Source: VXYL01 sp965203685 | Lineage (GTDB): Bacteria > Pseudomonadota > Gammaproteobacteria > Pseudomonadales > Azotimanducaceae | Direction of reading: 5' to 3' | Assembly (NCBI GenBank): GCA_965203685.1 | Contig: OZ241908.1 | Location: forward strand, 3,410,001 to 3,474,000 | DNA: 64,000 nt | Shown: positions 42,727-51,345 of the stretch, piece by piece | Layout: every line of letters starts with the position of its first letter | How positions within the stretch are numbered: position 1 is the stretch's first letter | Position numbers and translations under genes: made by a program | The notes under the pieces: model-generated | What the model was told of the DNA's origin: nothing | The model's input: the letters and a program-made list of their open reading frames with translations, nothing else | Database searches by the model: none

Positions 42727-43317
42727 TCACAACTCCCCCTCAAGCCGCTTGTATCCCTGAACGAGCGAGTTGTTGGTGCGCACGACATCCTCCGAGAACT
42801 CGGTAGCCTCGACCGTGACCCTTTCAATGGCGGTGACGTCGGTGTCGGGTCCGATGCACTGTGTGGAGGGAACGTGTAGGCCGGGCGGCAGGTCACAGCC
42901 ATCGACCACGGCGTTATGACTCACGACGCAGCCTTCGCCCACCACACAGTCGAAGAGCACGCTGTTGAAACCGATGAAAACGTCGTCGCCGACCGAACAG
43001 GGGCCGTGGACAATCGCGCGATGGGCGATCGAGGTCCGCTTGCCGATGGTGACGCCCGCTCCGGACTTGGCGTGAATAACCACACCGTCCTGGATGTTCG
43101 AGTGACCACCGATGACGATGGCCTCCATTCGCCCGTTGGCATCCACCTCGTCGGCCCGGATCACGGCATAGGGCCCGATGAAGACGTTCTCATGGACCAC
43201 CACGCGACCGCACAGAATGGCCGTTGGGTCGACAAAGGCGCTGTCATGGACGACCGGCAAATCGCCGCGCGGATTCTTGCGGATCATCGGGCCCGCGCTC
43301 CCTTTGCCGTGTTTCAT
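42727..43317 (-). CDS. Gamma-carbonic anhydrase-like protein in zinc unit
   Basis: 196 residues of left-handed beta-helix hexapeptide repeats (VFIGPYAVIRAD, VTIGKRTSIAHR, VFIGFNSVLF). The three metal His are kept: VVIHAKSG, SIAHRAIVHG (two). Gamma-type paralogues of this kind occur in Zur regulons (for example PA5540 in Pseudomonas), where they are thought to replace zinc beta-carbonic anhydrase or work with another metal. It lies between zur and the znu genes on the same strand. The ATG at 43317 has GGAG upstream. Confidence 0.83.
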   Translation of the reverse strand: MKHGKGSAGPMIRKNPRGDLPVVHDSAFVDPTAILCGRVVVHENVFIGPYAVIRADEVDANGRMEAIVIGGHSNIQDGVVIHAKSGAGVTIGKRTSIAHRAIVHGPCSVGDDVFIGFNSVLFDCVVGEGCVVSHNAVVDGCDLPPGLHVPSTQCIGPDTDVTAIERVTVEATEFSEDVVRTNNSLVQGYKRLEGEL

Positions 43318-43336
43318 GGAACCCACTCCCGCCGCC

Positions 43337-43843
43337 TTAGGCCGCGCCGACCGGAAGGCAACTCGGGCAGGCGCCCTCCACCTCGACCACACGTCGCGTC
43401 ACGCGGTACCCCAGGGCTGCGGCATCCTCGGTCAGCACCTGCACGACCCGCGGGTCCTCCATTTCGGTCGACGCCCCGCAAATGCTGCAGATGAAGAAAA
43501 GACAATCATGCTGGCGTTCAGGATGCGTGCGGGGGACGTACGCGTTGCGACTTTCGATCTTCGAGGCAAGTCGCTCGGCAATCAGGAACTCGAGCGCCCG
43601 GTAGACCGTGGGCGGCCCGACACGACGGGAGTACCTAAGCTCAAGCGCCTTGATCAGCGCGTAAGCACCCGTCGGCCGCCCCCTCTCCCAGAGCAACTCC
43701 AGGACCTGCCGCCTGAGTGTCGTTAGCTTGTTCCCGCGTGCAGCGCAAAGCGACTTGGCCAGCGCCACCCGTTCGGCCGGCGCATGCTGCCCGCGGCAGT
43801 TGGGATCGTTGCAGGGCTCTGGTCGGGTCGTGGGGAGTTCCAT
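43337..43843 (-). CDS. zur: Zinc uptake regulator Zur (Fur family)
   Basis: A 168-residue Fur-family repressor that binds DNA when loaded with zinc. The helix-turn-helix is in VGPPTVYRALEFLIAERL. The structural zinc Cys pairs are CSIC and CPSC. CLFFICSICGASTEMED is the Zur-like hinge. Two ATGs compete: 43843 has GGAG nine bases upstream; 43858 (five codons earlier) has no ribosome site. It lies next to a Zur-like box and heads the minus-strand zinc unit, so it is probably autoregulated. Confidence 0.9.
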   Translation of the reverse strand: MELPTTRPEPCNDPNCRGQHAPAERVALAKSLCAARGNKLTTLRRQVLELLWERGRPTGAYALIKALELRYSRRVGPPTVYRALEFLIAERLASKIESRNAYVPRTHPERQHDCLFFICSICGASTEMEDPRVVQVLTEDAAALGYRVTRRVVEVEGACPSCLPVGAA

Positions 43844-43873
43844 GGCATGGATCTCCATTGCTGTTTTTGATGG

Positions 43874-43888
43874 TGTTACGTTATAACA
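43874..43888. promoter_or_regulatory. Candidate Zur box
   Basis: TGTTA-CGTTA-TAACA is a 15-bp dyad with perfect 5-bp arms in an AT-rich island, and includes the palindrome GTTATAAC (43880-43887). It resembles gammaproteobacterial Zur sites (GTTATA/TATAAC type). It lies 30 bp upstream of zur and 100 bp upstream of hisI, between the divergent units, so one site could control both. Confidence 0.7.
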
Positions 43889-43958
43889 TTGCGTTCATCG
43901 ATGACAAAGTGCCAACGAACTTCTCGAAGGCCAACGTCGGCGCAGGAAGGAGCTTGAC

Positions 43959-44000
43959 ATGGGTATAGCGGTGGTCGGGAGCGCTCCGGGTGGGATCTGA
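43959..44000 (+). CDS. Possible 13-residue leader ORF before hisI
   Basis: ATG at 43959 with the best ribosome site of the unit (GGAAGGAG, 43945-43952) opens a 13-codon frame ending TGA at 43998-44000. It overlaps the hisI GTG (43990) in a different frame. It could be a leader peptide that couples hisI translation, or a trace of an indel that once joined the two frames. Confidence 0.35.
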   Translation: MGIAVVGSAPGGI

Positions 44001-44493
44001 ACGCACCGACCCGACGGCGTCGACACCCTTTGCAGCGCGCTTGTCGGTTGAGCAAGTGGAAGAGGGCCTTGCGCTCGTGCCCAAGTTCGATGCCGACGGA
44101 CTGATCCCCTGCATCACGACCGATGCCAACACGGGCGAAGTGTTGATGCTCGCCTACATGAACAGCGACGCGCTGGCGCGGACAATCGCAACCGGCGAGG
44201 CTCATTACTGGAGCCGAAGCCGCCAGTGCCTTTGGCGCAAGGGAGAGACCAGTGGTCTCACCCAGGAAACTGTAGAACTGCGCATCGACGACGATCAGGA
44301 CGCCGTTTGGCTCCGCGTCAAGGTCGCTGGTTCAGGTGCCAGTTGTCACGTGGGCTACCGTTCCTGCTTCTACCGATCAGTTGAGCGCGGCGGCCCTCCC
44401 GGTGTACCCGCTCGGCTCGTATTCACCGAGTCGAGAAAGTCCTTTGATCCGAAGGACGTCTACGGTGACGCGCCCAATCCGACCCGGCTTTGA
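43990..44493 (+). CDS. HisI-type phosphoribosyl-AMP cyclohydrolase paralogue
   Basis: 167 residues. The HisI core is clear: FDADGLIPCITTDANTGEVL, LAYMNSDAL, HYWSRSRQ, LWRKGETSG, and SCHVGYRSCFYR. In the usual DCDxD motif the Cys is replaced: here it reads DDDQD (about residue 102). That Cys is one of the three zinc ligands of characterised HisI, so this copy may need less zinc. The setting beside a Zur box and a COG0523 GTPase fits the known HisI2 zinc-sparing paralogues. GTG start. The true chromosomal hisI is not in the window. Confidence 0.82.
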   Translation: MGSERTDPTASTPFAARLSVEQVEEGLALVPKFDADGLIPCITTDANTGEVLMLAYMNSDALARTIATGEAHYWSRSRQCLWRKGETSGLTQETVELRIDDDQDAVWLRVKVAGSGASCHVGYRSCFYRSVERGGPPGVPARLVFTESRKSFDPKDVYGDAPNPTRL

Positions 44494-44582
44494 GTTGGAA
44501 CGGCAAGACACCTAGATCAACGTCAACACGTCGGTACGAACCTCGAATCGAGGTCCCACAGAGGCAGTTCCAGGAGAACGAG

Positions 44583-45927
44583 ATGAACACGCCGTCCAAA
44601 GTACCTGTTTCCATCCTCACCGGCTTCCTCGGCTCTGGCAAGACGACCTTGCTCAACCGCATCTTGAGCGAGGAGCACGGCAAGCGCATTGCCGTGATCG
44701 AAAACGAGTTCGGGGAAGTCGGCATCGATCAGGCGCTCGTCATCGACGCCGACGAGGAGATCTTCGAGATGTCCAACGGCTGCATCTGCTGCACGGTGCG
44801 CGGCGACCTGATTCGCGTGCTCGGCAATCTCATGAAGCGCCGCGACAAGTTCGACTACGTGCTGGTGGAGACCACGGGGCTCGCAGATCCCGGCCCGGTC
44901 GCCCAGACCTTCTTCGTGGACGACGAGATTCGCGAGGAGTTCTCCCTTGACGGGATCGTGACCCTCGTCGATGCAGCCCATATCGAGCAACAGCTCGGCC
45001 GAAGCGACGAGAGTACAGAGCAAGTCGCGTTCGCAGACGTCCTCGTGCTCAACAAGACTGACCTCGTCGACGGCGAGGCGCTCGACAGGCTCGAAGCTCG
45101 GCTCCGAGACATGAACAGAATGGCGCAGGTCATGCGCAGCGAGCGCGCTGACGTTCCCGTGGACACGGTGCTCAACCTCGGTGCCTTCGACCTCGACCAG
45201 GTGCTCGAGCGTCGTCCCACCTTCCTCGAACCCGAGTACCCGTTCGAGTGGACCGGGGTCTATTCGCTCGAGCCCGGCCGCTACGAGCTCAGTCTCGACG
45301 AAGGACCTGATCCGGCGATGTCGCTGGTCGTCGTGCCCGACCAAGGCGTGGACGACGCTGCCCTTCGTGAAGGTGGAGTGGTGTGTGCGGCGCTACGCCG
45401 AACCTGCAGAGCTCATTGGTCCGGGCAAAGAGATTCCCGTCGGAAAGCACGCGAACCTGCAGCTCGACTATCCCGGGCGCAAGTCGTTCTTCCTGCAGGT
45501 CGATGCGCCGGTGCGCCTTGGCCTCTACGCACAGCACACCGCGGAGGAGTTCGACCTCCAACTTGCGAACGCGAGAGGAACAGAAATCAGGCCTGAGGCC
45601 GAGCGCACCTGGGTCGCACAGCACGAGCACGACGACGAGGTGGGCTCGATCGCGATCGAGACGGACGGCGATGTCGATGCCGGCAGGCTCAACGCCTGGC
45701 TTGGCGAACTACTCCGCGAGCGCGGGGTGGACATCTTCCGAATGAAGGGCTTCATCAGCCTCGCGGGAGAGTCGCGCCGCTTCGTATTCCAGGGAGTTCA
45801 CATGCTCTTTGACGGCCAGCCGGATCGTCCATGGGGAGACTCGCCGCGACGCAATCAGCTCGTCTTCATCGGCCGCAACCTCGATGAAGAGAGCATGCGG
45901 CAGGGCTTCGAGGCGTGTCTGATCTGA
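44583..45927 (+). pseudogene. COG0523 (ZigA-type) zinc metallochaperone GTPase, frameshifted
   Basis: A G3E-family GTPase that is thought to deliver zinc during starvation. The N-terminal part is complete: P-loop GFLGSGKTTLLNRI, the metal motif NGCICCTVRGD (CxCC), Walker B ETTGLADP and NKTD. Near 45372-45381 (GGTGGAGTGG) the frame breaks. The C-terminal domain continues in the next frame (EWCVRRYAEPAEL, then KGFISLAGESRRFVFQGVHM, QLVFIGRNLDEESM) to a stop at 45927. Removing one G restores LREGEWCVRRYAE. It could be a recent mutation, a sequencing error or programmed slippage; the rest is well preserved. AGGAG lies at 44572-44576. The WD40 gene overlaps the end. Confidence 0.85.
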
Positions 45928-46955
45928 GCGGCGACCGCACAACGGGCATTCTTCGCAGGGGCTGGTCCGCGGAGGTCGACGACTACGCCATCGCCGGCGG
46001 CTGGACTCGGCGCGGTGAGAAGCTGGTAGTCGCCGACGCCGCCGGTGCCGTCTACGCGTTCGAGGGCAAGTCCGGTCGGAGGGCCTGGACGGCGCATGGC
46101 TCTCACGATGGCGGCGCGCTCGCGATGGCGATCCACCCAAGCGGAACCTCGTTCGCGACGGCTGGCCAAGACGGACGAGTCCTTGTCTGGGGTGTCGCCG
46201 AAGGTCGGGCAAAGCAGGCCATCGACGTCGGTACCGGCTGGGTGGAGAACGTGGCGTGGTCGCCGGACGGCCGTTGGCTCGCGGCCTCGTGCTCTCGGCA
46301 GGTTCGCGTATACGGTGCCGACGGTGAAGAATCCTGGAGTTCCGATGACCATCCGAGCACCGTCAGCGCGATCGCCTGGTCCCGCACCGAAGAATTGGCG
46401 ACCGCCTGTTACGGTCGCGTGTCGTTCTTCGACGCCTCGACCGGGGAGCCCGGCCAGAAGTTTGAGTGGAAGGGTTCCTTGGTGTCGATGGCATTGAGCC
46501 CGGACGGGGACATCGTGGCCTGCGGCAGCCAGGACAACTCGGTCCACTTCTGGCGTCGCTCGACGGCCGAAGACTCCATGATGTCCGGGTATCCCGGCAA
46601 ACCGTCCGCCCTGGCCTTCGATGACTCAGGCACCCTCCTAGCCACCGGCGGAGGCGACAGGGTGACCGTCTGGAGCTTCCACGGAGGCGGTCCCGAGGGC
46701 ACGCGGCCCGGCATTTTGGACCTGCATGTAGAACCTGTCACCACGCTTGCCTTCGCTCGCCGCGCGTTGCGCCTGGCCTCTGGGGGCCGCGACGGCGCCG
46801 TAGTTGTGTGGTCGCTTCGGCGCGATGGAGAAGGCGGTCCGGTCGGGGCTGCGGGCGTGGCGGGCGTGGTCGCCGAACTGTATTGGCGGCAAGACGGGCG
46901 CGCACTTGCCGCACTCGACGCCCAAGGCGGTGTGACGGCTTGGCGGGTCCGATGA
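45915..46955 (+). CDS. WD40-repeat protein coupled to COG0523 gene
   Basis: 346 residues of WD40-like blades: HPSGTSFATAGQDGRVLVWG, SPDGRWLAASCSRQVRVYG, SPDGDIVACGSQDNSVHFW, GTLLATGGGDRVTVWS and LASGGRDGAVVVW. About seven blades make a beta-propeller, probably a scaffold or binding partner. It starts with GTG inside the last 13 bp of the COG0523 gene, so the two are translationally coupled. There is no signal peptide, so it is cytosolic. A role as partner or target of the metallochaperone is inference. Confidence 0.83.
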   Translation: MSDLSGDRTTGILRRGWSAEVDDYAIAGGWTRRGEKLVVADAAGAVYAFEGKSGRRAWTAHGSHDGGALAMAIHPSGTSFATAGQDGRVLVWGVAEGRAKQAIDVGTGWVENVAWSPDGRWLAASCSRQVRVYGADGEESWSSDDHPSTVSAIAWSRTEELATACYGRVSFFDASTGEPGQKFEWKGSLVSMALSPDGDIVACGSQDNSVHFWRRSTAEDSMMSGYPGKPSALAFDDSGTLLATGGGDRVTVWSFHGGGPEGTRPGILDLHVEPVTTLAFARRALRLASGGRDGAVVVWSLRRDGEGGPVGAAGVAGVVAELYWRQDGRALAALDAQGGVTAWRVR

Positions 46956-47214
46956 CCGAGGTCCAAATTGCCCACGCACGCGGATCCTGCGACGGCGCGA
47001 CGCGAGACCCGCGACCCTTCGGCTCACGCAACCGGTCTGCTCACGCTAGCCGGACGCGGTCGACCGTAGATCGACACGCACGGGTGTTTCGGCAGTGGAA
47101 ACCACTGCGTCGACACGGTCTTGAGCACCGCGGTTCAACGCTGTTCAGCTTGACGCGCCGTTCCTGTAACGTCACGCGGTCACTTTTCACGCACACGTCT
47201 GGGAATTTTGCTCT

Positions 47215-48351
47215 ATGGCTACGCTGACCTTCTTGACTCACACGATCTTCGACCATGGGGCCAGTCAGAAACTGGACCGGGTGTTGGCGCAGCACGGGGT
47301 CGAGCGCCCCCTGCTCTGTACCGACCGGGGACTCGTCGAACTCGGCATGGTCAAGGAACTGGCCGGCGCGTTGGGAAACGAACGGGCATTGACCATCTTC
47401 GATGGAACACCGGAGAACCCCACCCAGGCGGCCGTGGAAGAGGCGGCCGCCGTGTACCGGGAGGCGGGGTGCGACGGGGTCGTCGCTTTCGGCGGCGGCT
47501 CCTCGATGGATCTGGCCAAGGCGGTCGCGCTCACCGTGACGCACGAAGGGGACTTACTGGGATACACCGCGGGTCTCGGTGGCACAGCGAAGATCGGCCC
47601 CGTCGCGCCGCTGGTCGCCATCCCCACCACCGCGGGCACCGGTAGCGAGGTCTCGAGCGGCGCGGTCATCATCATGGCCAACGGTGAGAAGCTGATCCTC
47701 GCCAGTCGACACTTGGTCCCACTCACCGCCGTGTGCGACCCGAGCCTGACCGCCGGCTTGCCGCCCCGACTGACGGCTGCAACCGGCATGGACGCGATGA
47801 CACATTGTATCGAGGCGCTGCTCTCACCCCAGGTCAACCCCCCAGCGGAAGCGGTGGCCTGCGACGGCATTGAGCGCGGGATCAAGGAAGGCAATCTCCT
47901 GCGAGCCGTTGAGGACGGCAGCGACAAAGACGCCCGGTGGCACATGATGATGGCCGCCACCGAAGGCGCAATGGCTTTCAGCAAGGGCTTGGGTTCAGTC
48001 CACTCCATGAGCCACGCCTGCGGAGCCGATCAGACCCTCCGGCTGCACCACGGGACCTTGAACGCGGTCCTGCTCCCCACGATCCTGGACTTCAACCGCG
48101 ATCACGTGGGTGACAAGTACGCGCGGCTCAATGCGGCGATGGGTTGCGATACTGGCGCAGATCCGGCCGAGTTCATTCGAGAGCTCAACGCGGCGCTCGG
48201 ACTTCCTGCCGGCCTGCGGGAGATGGGTGTCCAGGCCGACGCGACGCCAAGCCTTGCGGAGCACGCCGCCAAGGACGTCTGTACCTTCACAAACCCCCGC
48301 CCATGTTCGACAGAGGACTACGAGCGCCTCTTCGAGGTGGCGCTCTCCTAG
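47215..48351 (+). CDS. Iron-containing alcohol dehydrogenase
   Basis: 378 residues of the group III (iron-dependent) ADH family. FGGGSSMDLAKA is the NAD-binding loop and PTTAGTGSEV is typical. The metal ligands are Asp and His in GMDAMTHCIEA, His in GSVHSMSHACG, and His in LHHGTLNAV. It lies after the WD40 gene with a 260-bp gap, so it may have its own promoter; no Zur-like box is visible there. Inside a zinc island it could replace a zinc ADH, which is inference. Confidence 0.9.
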   Translation: MATLTFLTHTIFDHGASQKLDRVLAQHGVERPLLCTDRGLVELGMVKELAGALGNERALTIFDGTPENPTQAAVEEAAAVYREAGCDGVVAFGGGSSMDLAKAVALTVTHEGDLLGYTAGLGGTAKIGPVAPLVAIPTTAGTGSEVSSGAVIIMANGEKLILASRHLVPLTAVCDPSLTAGLPPRLTAATGMDAMTHCIEALLSPQVNPPAEAVACDGIERGIKEGNLLRAVEDGSDKDARWHMMMAATEGAMAFSKGLGSVHSMSHACGADQTLRLHHGTLNAVLLPTILDFNRDHVGDKYARLNAAMGCDTGADPAEFIRELNAALGLPAGLREMGVQADATPSLAEHAAKDVCTFTNPRPCSTEDYERLFEVALS

Positions 48352-48515
48352 CCGAACGCAGGTCGACCGCATCGATCTCCAAGCGTCGCATGGCGTCTAT
48401 TGCACGTGGAACCCAACCTATCCGAGTGCTATACGATGAAACCTACGGATGACCGGAGACGCAGGCCCGTGCAGGGGACGACAGACAATCCCGTCAGCAA
48501 TGTACCGGGGCAGCC

Positions 48516-49559
48516 ATGGCGCGGCTGACCCCGCTGACCCGCCGTCGCTTGGCGAACTTCCGGGCCAATCGCCGGGGCTACTGGTCGCTCGTGATCTTCC
48601 TTGTGCTGTTCGGCATTTCGCTGGTGTCCGAAGTCATCGCCAACGACAAGCCGATCGTCATGCGCCACAACGGCGAACTGTGGTTCCCCGTCCTGTTCTC
48701 GTACACCGAGCACGAACTAGGCGGCGAGTTCCTGACCGAAGCCAAGTACGAGGACCCCTACGTCCAAGGACTCGTCCAAGACAGCGGCGGATGGATGGTC
48801 TGGCCGCTGATCCGGTTCAGCTACGACACCATCGACTGGTTCACCGAGGAAGGCGCGCCCGCCCCGCCATCGGCCCGGCACTGGCTCGGCACGGACGACG
48901 GCGCGCGGGACGTGGCGGCCCGGCTGCTCTATGGCTTCCGCCTGTCCGTCAGTTTCGGCCTTGCGCTCACGGCCGTCGCTTCGCTCATCGGCATCGCCGT
49001 CGGCGCCGTGCAGGGCTACTTCGGCGGCAATGTGGACCTGATCGGCCAACGCATGATCGAGATCTGGGCGGGCCTGCCCGTTCTGTTCCTGCTCATCATC
49101 CTCTCGAGCATGGTGGAACCGGGGCCGCTCGTGCTACTCGGCCTGCTGGTCCTCTTCAGTTGGATGACCCTGGTCTCCGTGGTGCGCGCGGAGTTCCTGC
49201 GCGCGCGGAACTTCGACTTCGTGCGCGCGGCGCGCTCGCTCGGGGTGAGCAATGCAACCATCATGCGCCGACACGTGCTGCCCAACGCGATGGTAGCGAC
49301 GCTCACGTACCTGCCCTTCATCCTGAACGGTTCCATCACCACGTTGACGGCGTTGGACTTCCTCGGCTTCGGCCTCCCGGCAGGCTCGGCCTCCCTCGGC
49401 GAACTGCTCGCCCAGGGCAAGGCGAACATCCAGACGCCTTGGCTCGGTCTCACGGGATTCGCGACGCTCGCGGTGATGCTGACGCTGTTGATTTTCGTGG
49501 GCGAGGCGGTCAGAGACGCATTTGATCCACGGCGCGGAGAAAGCGTGGTCAGCGCGTAG
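48516..49559 (+). CDS. yejE: Peptide/microcin C-type ABC permease
   Basis: A 347-residue DppC-type permease. The long N-terminal part LTRRRLANFRANRRGYWSL and SLVSEVIANDKPIVMRHNGE, GELWFPV are typical of YejE. The EAA loop is FDFVRAARSLGVSNATIMRRHVLPNA. It should pair with YejB, 8.6 kb upstream. The usual yejF ATPase gene is not next to it. Its end overlaps the convergent hipA by 11 bp. Confidence 0.9.
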   Translation: MARLTPLTRRRLANFRANRRGYWSLVIFLVLFGISLVSEVIANDKPIVMRHNGELWFPVLFSYTEHELGGEFLTEAKYEDPYVQGLVQDSGGWMVWPLIRFSYDTIDWFTEEGAPAPPSARHWLGTDDGARDVAARLLYGFRLSVSFGLALTAVASLIGIAVGAVQGYFGGNVDLIGQRMIEIWAGLPVLFLLIILSSMVEPGPLVLLGLLVLFSWMTLVSVVRAEFLRARNFDFVRAARSLGVSNATIMRRHVLPNAMVATLTYLPFILNGSITTLTALDFLGFGLPAGSASLGELLAQGKANIQTPWLGLTGFATLAVMLTLLIFVGEAVRDAFDPRRGESVVSA

Positions 49560-50820
49560 GGCGCGCTGCCAAGCGCCTCGCAACCTTCGTCTCCTCGTGC
49601 TCGAAAGCCTGCGCATAATGCGTGATCTCGGCGCCACTCAACCCCGCTTCGCGGCATCGCTGACGCCATCGATCGTCGATGACGGCAACCATGCTGCGGA
49701 GCATGGTTCGGGCCTCGTCTTGCTCGATGTCGAAGAACGGGGCGGCCTCAAGGGCTGCCTCAATCGACGCCTCGTCGCCGCTTAGCTCGCTAATACCCGT
49801 CTCCAGATGCCGCGTACGTTCAGGCTGCGGGTTGATGTCGAACGCGGGAGACAGCCCCCAGAGGCCGCCGCCAACATGCAGCAACCCGTGATTTCGCAAG
49901 TGATCGTCGTTGTTCGACACCAAAATCGAGAACAGGATGCGACGGAACAGCTCCGATAGTTGCGCTTTAGGACTTGCCCCGTGCGTCCGCAGCGCGTCGG
50001 CAACGTCGGTGTAGAAGCCCCCGGTCGCCACTTCCACGCCGATGAACGACTGCGCGGAGAGATACGGAACCCGATCCGACTGCTGCGACTTGGTGCCGGG
50101 GCGGCGGTCAAACCGCTTGATGATCGCCACTGGGCGAGACGTGCCGCCGAGTTCGAGACGCGCGGCCGCCGCAGTGATCCCGACATCGTTCGCGAGAGAC
50201 AGCGTCGCGACCTCTACGCGCTCGATCGGGACGGTGTCCTGGTCCGTTGTGAATTTCGCGATCGCCAAGGCGCCATCCGAATCGACCACGCAAGCCTTGG
50301 GCCGCGCACCACCCACCGATGCTCCGCTGCCGATGAGGCGGGACCGTGCCGCCGCGTCCAGGTCCTCAATAGGAGTGCTCGCCAAGCGTCGCAGATCCGC
50401 AAGGTCCGCAAGACGCGGCACGGGCGGCCATGAGTGCGCAAGCGGCTGCCCTTCCGCGTCTAGGTAGCGAAGAGCACCCTGGCGCGTCAGGTCATCGACG
50501 CCGACCAAGTAGTCGAACTCTGTCAACGCTCGCCGCTCGCCCCGTCGGAGGAGACCCCGGCCCCACGAGTCCGGTGTGCCGTCGCCGACCGGCAGTGGAA
50601 GCGCGGCTCTACTGTTGTCCGCCGTCGCGGACGTGAAAAACGGCGCGGTGGACAACGGCATCGCCGGGGAGAGCGCAAAACCCATCGGGTCGGCCAGCCA
50701 AGCGTCGGTGTAGCGAAACATGCTGGTCTGCCGGCGACCGTCGGACTCGAACACCAACTCGCCGACCAGCGCGAGGGCTTCGCCGATCGCCACGCTTACC
50801 CGTGATGTGGTCTTGGCCAT
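49549..50820 (-). CDS. hipA: HipA-type serine/threonine kinase toxin
   Basis: 423 residues. HipA motifs: SVGGARPKA (ATP loop), LAIAKF, VAIIKRFDR, FSILVSNNDDHLRNHG (catalytic Asp) and LSPAFDINP (metal Asp). In HipBA systems the kinase phosphorylates aminoacyl-tRNA synthetase and causes dormancy. It follows the antitoxin gene by 10 bp. Confidence 0.88.
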   Translation of the reverse strand: MAKTTSRVSVAIGEALALVGELVFESDGRRQTSMFRYTDAWLADPMGFALSPAMPLSTAPFFTSATADNSRAALPLPVGDGTPDSWGRGLLRRGERRALTEFDYLVGVDDLTRQGALRYLDAEGQPLAHSWPPVPRLADLADLRRLASTPIEDLDAAARSRLIGSGASVGGARPKACVVDSDGALAIAKFTTDQDTVPIERVEVATLSLANDVGITAAAARLELGGTSRPVAIIKRFDRRPGTKSQQSDRVPYLSAQSFIGVEVATGGFYTDVADALRTHGASPKAQLSELFRRILFSILVSNNDDHLRNHGLLHVGGGLWGLSPAFDINPQPERTRHLETGISELSGDEASIEAALEAAPFFDIEQDEARTMLRSMVAVIDDRWRQRCREAGLSGAEITHYAQAFEHEETKVARRLAARPTR

Positions 50821-50830
50821 GCCTGCCAGC

Positions 50831-51145
50831 CTAGCGCGACGATCGACGCCGGATGCGTTGAGGAAGGCTATCGATGTCGAGCATCAAGCCCGTGTCGTCC
50901 TTGGACACGTCGATTAACTCATCGAGGCGTCGCAGTTCTCCAAGCGCGAGCAAGGCCATCGCCAACGCGCCCACCGATACGCCGGCGTCGCCCGTTTCCA
51001 AGCGCGCAAGCGTACCCGGCGACACGTCCATCCGGGCGGCGAAGTCCGCCGTTGGCATCCGGCGTTTCTTGCGGGCGATTCGGATGTCGCTGCCGAGGGC
51101 GCGGAGTGCGCGTTGCACCGACGGCGGAAAGGGTTTGGATCTCAT
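50831..51145 (-). CDS. hipB: HipB-type XRE antitoxin
   Basis: 104 residues with an XRE helix-turn-helix (about 15-75): DIRIARKKRRMPTADFAARM, DVSPGTLARLETG. It should bind HipA and repress the operon. AT-rich DNA upstream includes the dyad TAAA-TCC-TTTA (51167-51177), a possible operator. Confidence 0.85.
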   Translation of the reverse strand: MRSKPFPPSVQRALRALGSDIRIARKKRRMPTADFAARMDVSPGTLARLETGDAGVSVGALAMALLALGELRRLDELIDVSKDDTGLMLDIDSLPQRIRRRSSR

Positions 51146-51345
51146 AGGAAGCGATATAACGATGGTTAAATCCTTTAGTCACTACTATAGCACTCTTAAA
51201 ACAACGCGACCCCGTTACGGCATCGACTGCGGAACGAACCCACTGTCTCGCGACGTGGCACCGGTAGGCGGCGTGGCTCGCTTCGATCAGGGCGGGTACA
51301 CTGTTTCGCCGCACCGTCCCCACCACTTACCGGAGCTCGAACTTC

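Noticed and set aside
47141..47214. A TTGACG hexamer upstream of the iron ADH as a promoter or Zur site
   Set aside because: No -10 at a proper distance and no dyad; TGTAAC alone is not a Zur box.
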